Assembly: GCA_009663005.1 (NCBI GenBank)
Contig: CM018906.1
Coordinates: forward strand, 22,060,736-22,070,735
Source: Actinidia chinensis
Taxonomy: Eukaryota > Streptophyta > Magnoliopsida > Ericales > Actinidiaceae
Reading direction: 5' to 3'
DNA: 10,000 bases
The translations under genes were made by a program, and so were the position numbers. Below the pieces are notes generated by a model. It was not told where the DNA came from. It ran no database searches and was given only the letters and a program-made list of their open reading frames with translations. Positions 7,266 to 10,000 of the stretch are shown piece after piece. Within the stretch, counting starts at the first letter, position 1; every line of letters starts with the position of its first letter.

Positions 7266-9109
7266 CTCGCATAGAGTTCGGATAACTCTTCCCTAAATTT
7301 TTCGCTTTGTATACTTGGGCAATCCTTGTGAGATAGAGTTCAGATCTCACATAGAGTTCGGCAATCTCTTTCCTAAATTATTGCTAAGTATACTTAGATA
7401 ATTATCGTGGGACAAATTTTGGATCTCGTATAGAGTTCTACTGATTGTTTCCTAAATTTTTGCTGAGTATACTTGGACAATTTTTGTGGGACGGAGTTCG
7501 GATCTCGCATATAGTTCGGGTAAATCTTCCCTAATTTTTTTTGCTAAGTATACTTAGGCAATCCATGTGGGACAAAGTTTGGAGCTAACATAGAGTTCGG
7601 CTAATTCTTCCTTAAATTTTTTCTAATTATACTTAGACAATCCTTGTGAAATAGAGTTCGGAGCAAGCATAGAGTTTGGCTAACTCCTTAATAAATTTTT
7701 TGTTAAGTATATTTAGGCAATCCTTGTGGGACAGAATTTAGAGCTCGCATGGAGTTCGGCTAACTCTTTCCTAAATGTTTTGATAATTATACTTAGGCAA
7801 TCCTTGTGGGATAGAGTTAGCATGCATAGAGCTTGGTTAACTCTTTCCTAAATTTTTGTTAAGTAAACTTAGACAATCCTTGTGGAACAGAGTTTGGAGC
7901 TAGCATAGAGATTAGCTAATTCTTTCCTACATTTTTGTGAAATATACTTGGACAATGATCATGGGACATAGTTTGGAGTTTGCATAGAGTTCGGCTAACT
8001 CTTCCCTAAATTCTAGCTGAGTATACTTTGATAATTCTCGTGGGACAAAATTCGAAGCATGTATAGAGTTCGGCTAACTATTCTTTAAATTGTTTTTCGA
8101 AGTATACTTAGGCAATCCTTATGGGACAGAGTTCGTAGCTCGCATATAGGTCGTCTAACTCTTTACTAAATGTTTAGCTATTAATACTGATGCAATCTTT
8201 GTGAGATAGAGTTAAAAGCCCGCATAGAGTTCGGCTAACTATTTCCTAAATTTTCACTATGTATACTTGGACAATCCTCATGGGACAGAGTTTGGATCTC
8301 GCATAGAGTACGGGTAATTGTTCCCTAAATTGTTTGGCTAAGTATATTTAGACGATCCTCATGGGAAATAGTTCAGAGCTCGCATAGAGTTCGGAAAATT
8401 CTTCCCTAAATTTTTGTGAAGTATACTTAGACAATCCTCGTAGGACAAAATTCGAAGCTAGCATAGAGTTCAGCTAACTGTTCCGTAAGTTTTTGCTAAG
8501 TATACTTAGACAATTCTCTTGGAACAGAGTTCAGAGCTCGCATAGAGTTCGGCTAACTCTTTCCTAAATTTTTACTAAGTATATTTGGACAATTCTCGTG
8601 GGGTAGAGTTTGGGGCTTGTATAGAGTTCGGCTAGCTATTTTCTAATTTTTTTCTAAGTATACTTGGACAATACTCGTGGGACAGAGTTCGAAGCTCGCA
8701 TAGAGTTCGGGTACTCTTACCTAATTGTTTTTACTAAGTTTACTTAGGCAATCCTTGTGGGACAAAGTTCAGAGCTCGCATATAGGTTGGCTAAATCTTC
8801 CCTAAATTATTGCTAAGTATACTAAGATAATTCTCGTGGGATAGAGTTTGGCTAACTATTCCCTTAAGTTTTGCTAAGTATACTTGGACAATCCTCGTGG
8901 CACAGAGTTTAGATATCGCATAGAGTTCGGATAGCTCTTTCTTAATTTCTTTTTCTAAGTATACTTAGGCAAAGCTTGTAGGGCAGAGTTCAGAACTCGT
9001 ATAGAGTTCGGCTTAACTCTTCCTTAAATATTTTCAAAGTATACTTAGACAATCCCCATGGGACAGAGATCAGAGCTCGTATAGAGTTCGGCTAACCCTT
9101 TCCTAAATT
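7266..9109. repeat. Mixed satellite monomers beyond the 13-monomer repeat
   Basis: About 23-24 monomers, no gene. At 7330-7560 the variant order (GAGATAGAG, AAATTATTGCTAAG, AGATAATT, GGATCTCG, GGGTAAATC) parallels 545-700 and 3850-4090. From 7937 to 8416 the order parallels 1626-2150 (TGTGAAATATACTTGG, TAGCTGAGTATACTTTGATAA, GAAGCATGTATAG, GTAGCTCGCATATAGG, ATGCAATC with GAGATAG, ACGGGTAATT, CCTCATGGGA, TTCGGAAAA) but with one monomer fewer. At 8456-8560 the GCTAGCATAGAG, CCGTAAG, TCTCTTGG sequence recurs as at 1105, 4273 and 6486. Confidence 0.8.
8812..8872. repeat. Short 61-bp monomer (18-bp internal deletion)
   Basis: GATAGAGTTTGG is followed at once by CTAACTATTCCC, an 18-bp loss like those at 1851 and 6209. 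Its neighbours differ (AAATTATTGCTAAG and AGATAATTCTCG upstream), so this looks like an independent recurrence of the same event. Confidence 0.8.
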
Positions 9110-9500
9110 TTTCAAAGTAGTATTTAACAATCTCATGCGGTAGAGTTTGGAACTCGCATGATTCGCAAACTCTTACATAAATATGGTGCGGGTAACTATA
9201 CTTAGCAGTCCTGGTTTTATTTTTTATGCGGCACAAAATTCGGAACTCGCACAGAATTCGGCTAATGTTTCTTAAATTTTTGATAAGTAAACTTAGACAA
9301 ATCGTATGGGTAGAGATCAGAGCTCGCATAGGTGTCAGGTCTACCTCGTCTCTAAATTATTGCTAAGTAGACTTCGACAATCTCGTGGTATAGAGGCTAG
9401 AGATCGACAGGTTCGGTGAACGCGGCAAGCAAAGATGCAAGGAGAGACGCAGAGACAAGAGCACACCTACCATCGAAAGAAACGAACCCTCCATCATGAG
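9110..9500. other. Irregular satellite stretch, possible low-accuracy patch
   Basis: Monomers are recognisable but damaged: AAAGTAGTATTTAACAATCTCATGCGG near 9113, AACTCGCATGATTCGCAAACTC near 9151, an interrupted palindrome near 9185-9205 with GGTGCGGGTAACTATACTTAG, an extra T-rich run GGTTTTATTTTTTATGCGG at about 9214-9232, and GGTGTCAGGTCTACC near 9331. It ends in a non-satellite segment. The sequence before 9110 and after 9500 is ordinary. Either this is a poor-quality consensus or a truly degenerate island in the array. Confidence 0.55.
9418..9494. other. Non-satellite segment of about 77 bp
   Basis: After GAGATCGACAGGTTCGG, where CTAACTCTTTCC and the following palindrome are expected, about 77 bp appear that have no resemblance to the monomer; the satellite resumes at about 9495 with CATGAGGATAGAG. 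The segment is GC-richer and mostly purine on the given strand (for example AGGAGAGACGCAGAGACAAG). It replaces about 50 bp of monomer. I see no terminal repeats, target-site duplication, poly-A tail or coding signature, and do not recognise it. It may be a filler insertion at a repaired break, a remnant of other DNA, or a chimeric-read artefact. Confidence 0.65.
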
Positions 9501-10000
9501 GATAGAGTTTGGGAATCGTATAGATTTTGGCAAACTCTTTCGTAATTTTTTGCTAAGTATACTTCGACAATCCTCATGGGACAAAGTTTTGAGCTCACAT
9601 AGAGTTTGGCTAACTCTTTTTCAAATTTTTGCTAAATATACTTAGATGATCCTCATGGGATAGAGTTCGAAGCTCGCATAGAGTTTAGCTAACTCTTTCC
9701 TATATTTTTGCTAAGTATACTTGGACAATCCTCTTGGGATAGAGTTCGGAGCTCGTATAGAGTTTGGATAACTCTTTTCCAAATTTGTTTTTAAGTAAAT
9801 TAGGCCAATCCTGTGGGACAGGTTTGAGAGCTCGCATTAGGGCGGTTAACTCTCCCAAATTTTTCACTAAGTATATTTATGCAAGACCTTTGTTAGGATA
9901 GAGTTCGGAACTCGCATAGAGTTCGGCTAAATCTTTTCAAAAGTTTTGCTAAATATACTTAGACAATCCTTATGGCACAAAGTTCGGAACTTGCATAGAG
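9501..10000. repeat. Satellite monomers to the window end
   Basis: About six monomers in the usual order and orientation, cut off by the window edge within an AGAGTTCGG-type block. Around 9780-9900 small irregularities occur (TAAATTAGGCCAATCCTGTGG, GCATTAGGGCGGTTAAC, GCAAGACCTTTGTTAGGATAG), similar in style to the other indel-rich patches. No gene is present. Confidence 0.85.

Larger units (their letters stand above)
1..10000. repeat. Tandem satellite array, monomer about 79-80 bp, about 125 copies
   Basis: The window is filled by one satellite family. Successive GCTAAGTATAC motifs lie 78-80 bp apart at most positions (for example 757, 837, 917, 995). In the consensus register that starts at GCTAAG, residues 2-15 are the palindrome CTAAGTATACTTAG, about 16-32 hold the ACAATCCTCGTGGGACA block, 32-40 and 50-58 are two AGAGTTCGG copies, 41-49 is AGCTCGCAT, 59-70 is CTAACTCTTTCC, and 71-79 is TAAATTTTT. 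All monomers share one orientation, with no inversion seen. Neither end of the array is in the window. Copies differ by substitutions concentrated at CpG and CAG sites and by deletions of 11 or 18 bp. Arrays of this kind usually sit in centromeric, pericentromeric or subtelomeric heterochromatin; which applies here cannot be told. I do not recognise the family. Confidence 0.97.

Noticed and set aside
9045..9329. Open reading frame of 94 codons on the minus strand
   Set aside because: It lies entirely in irregular satellite monomers, its start is a GCTCGCAT-type repeat read backwards, and the protein shows no recognisable domain. It stays open only because indels in the patch remove the usual stop codons.
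9418..9494. Transposon insertion
   Set aside because: No terminal inverted repeats, target-site duplication, tail or known element sequence can be seen, and the segment replaces satellite bases instead of simply adding to them.
9363..9584. Open reading frame of 73 codons on the minus strand with a TTG start
   Set aside because: Both ends are satellite monomer sequence and the middle is the unrelated 77-bp segment. There is no family resemblance, no ribosome-binding or splice context, and the start is non-standard for a eukaryote.
1..10000. CRISPR array
   Set aside because: The period of about 79 bp is regular, but every part of each unit is homologous to the next. There are no unique spacers between fixed repeats, and no cas genes.
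1..10000. CENP-B box
   Set aside because: The TTCGG of each monomer resembles the start of the box, but the required CGGG at the correct distance is absent.
1..10000. Rho-independent terminators or operators from the recurrent palindrome and the AGAGTT/AACTCT inverted repeat
   Set aside because: They occur once per monomer over a gene-free array, so they are properties of the satellite. The AGAGTT-CGGCT-AACTCT stem is only 6 bp with a 5-base loop.
1..10000. Promoters suggested by TATA-like strings such as GTATAC or TATATTT
   Set aside because: They are part of the repeated consensus and AT-rich monomers, with no gene downstream.
1..10000. Assignment to a named satellite family or species
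   Set aside because: The monomer did not match any plant or animal satellite that I can recall with confidence; a similar monomer length alone is not evidence of identity.

Overview
The whole 10 kb window is satellite DNA from a eukaryotic genome. It is one head-to-tail array of a monomer of about 79-80 bp, roughly 125 copies, running off both ends in the same orientation. I see no protein-coding gene, RNA gene, transposon or CRISPR array. The diagnostic parts of the monomer are a 14-bp perfect palindrome (CTAAGTATACTTAG), a block reading CAATCCTCGTGGGACAG, two copies of AGAGTTCGG 18 bp apart separated by AGCTCGCAT, and a CTAACTCTTTCC block followed by an A/T tract. I do not recognise the family by name and cannot name the species. 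A plant source is inferred: besides CpG decay, the only symmetric CHG site of the consensus (CAG) also occurs repeatedly as TAG and CAA, the pattern expected from CHG methylation.

Layout. From 1 to about 1550 the monomers are divergent, with related variants recurring about 4-5 monomers (393-400 bp) apart. From 1549 to 2789 an 8-monomer block is duplicated in tandem (605 and 636 bp). From about 2790 to 5020 the monomers are again divergent, but 3230-3690 matches 4430-4890 at an offset of about 1,200 bp. From 5021 to 7064 there are two tandem copies of a 13-monomer higher-order repeat (1029 and 1015 bp), and a third copy begins at 7065 but fades after about 7260. From about 7260 to 10000 the array is mixed; 7937-8416 reuses the variant order of 1626-2150.

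Several patches (about 2172-2700, 5275-5570, 9110-9500, 9780-9900 and shorter ones) carry dense 1-3 bp indels that the matching copies lack. This looks more like unpolished long-read consensus than biology. One stretch, about 9418-9494, does not resemble the satellite.

Read together, the window looks like a pericentromeric, centromeric or other heterochromatic satellite block shaped by unequal exchange, local duplication, short-repeat deletions and cytosine-methylation decay. Monomer boundaries were placed by eye at the GCTAAGTATAC motif, so coordinates may be off by a few bases. No identities were computed.
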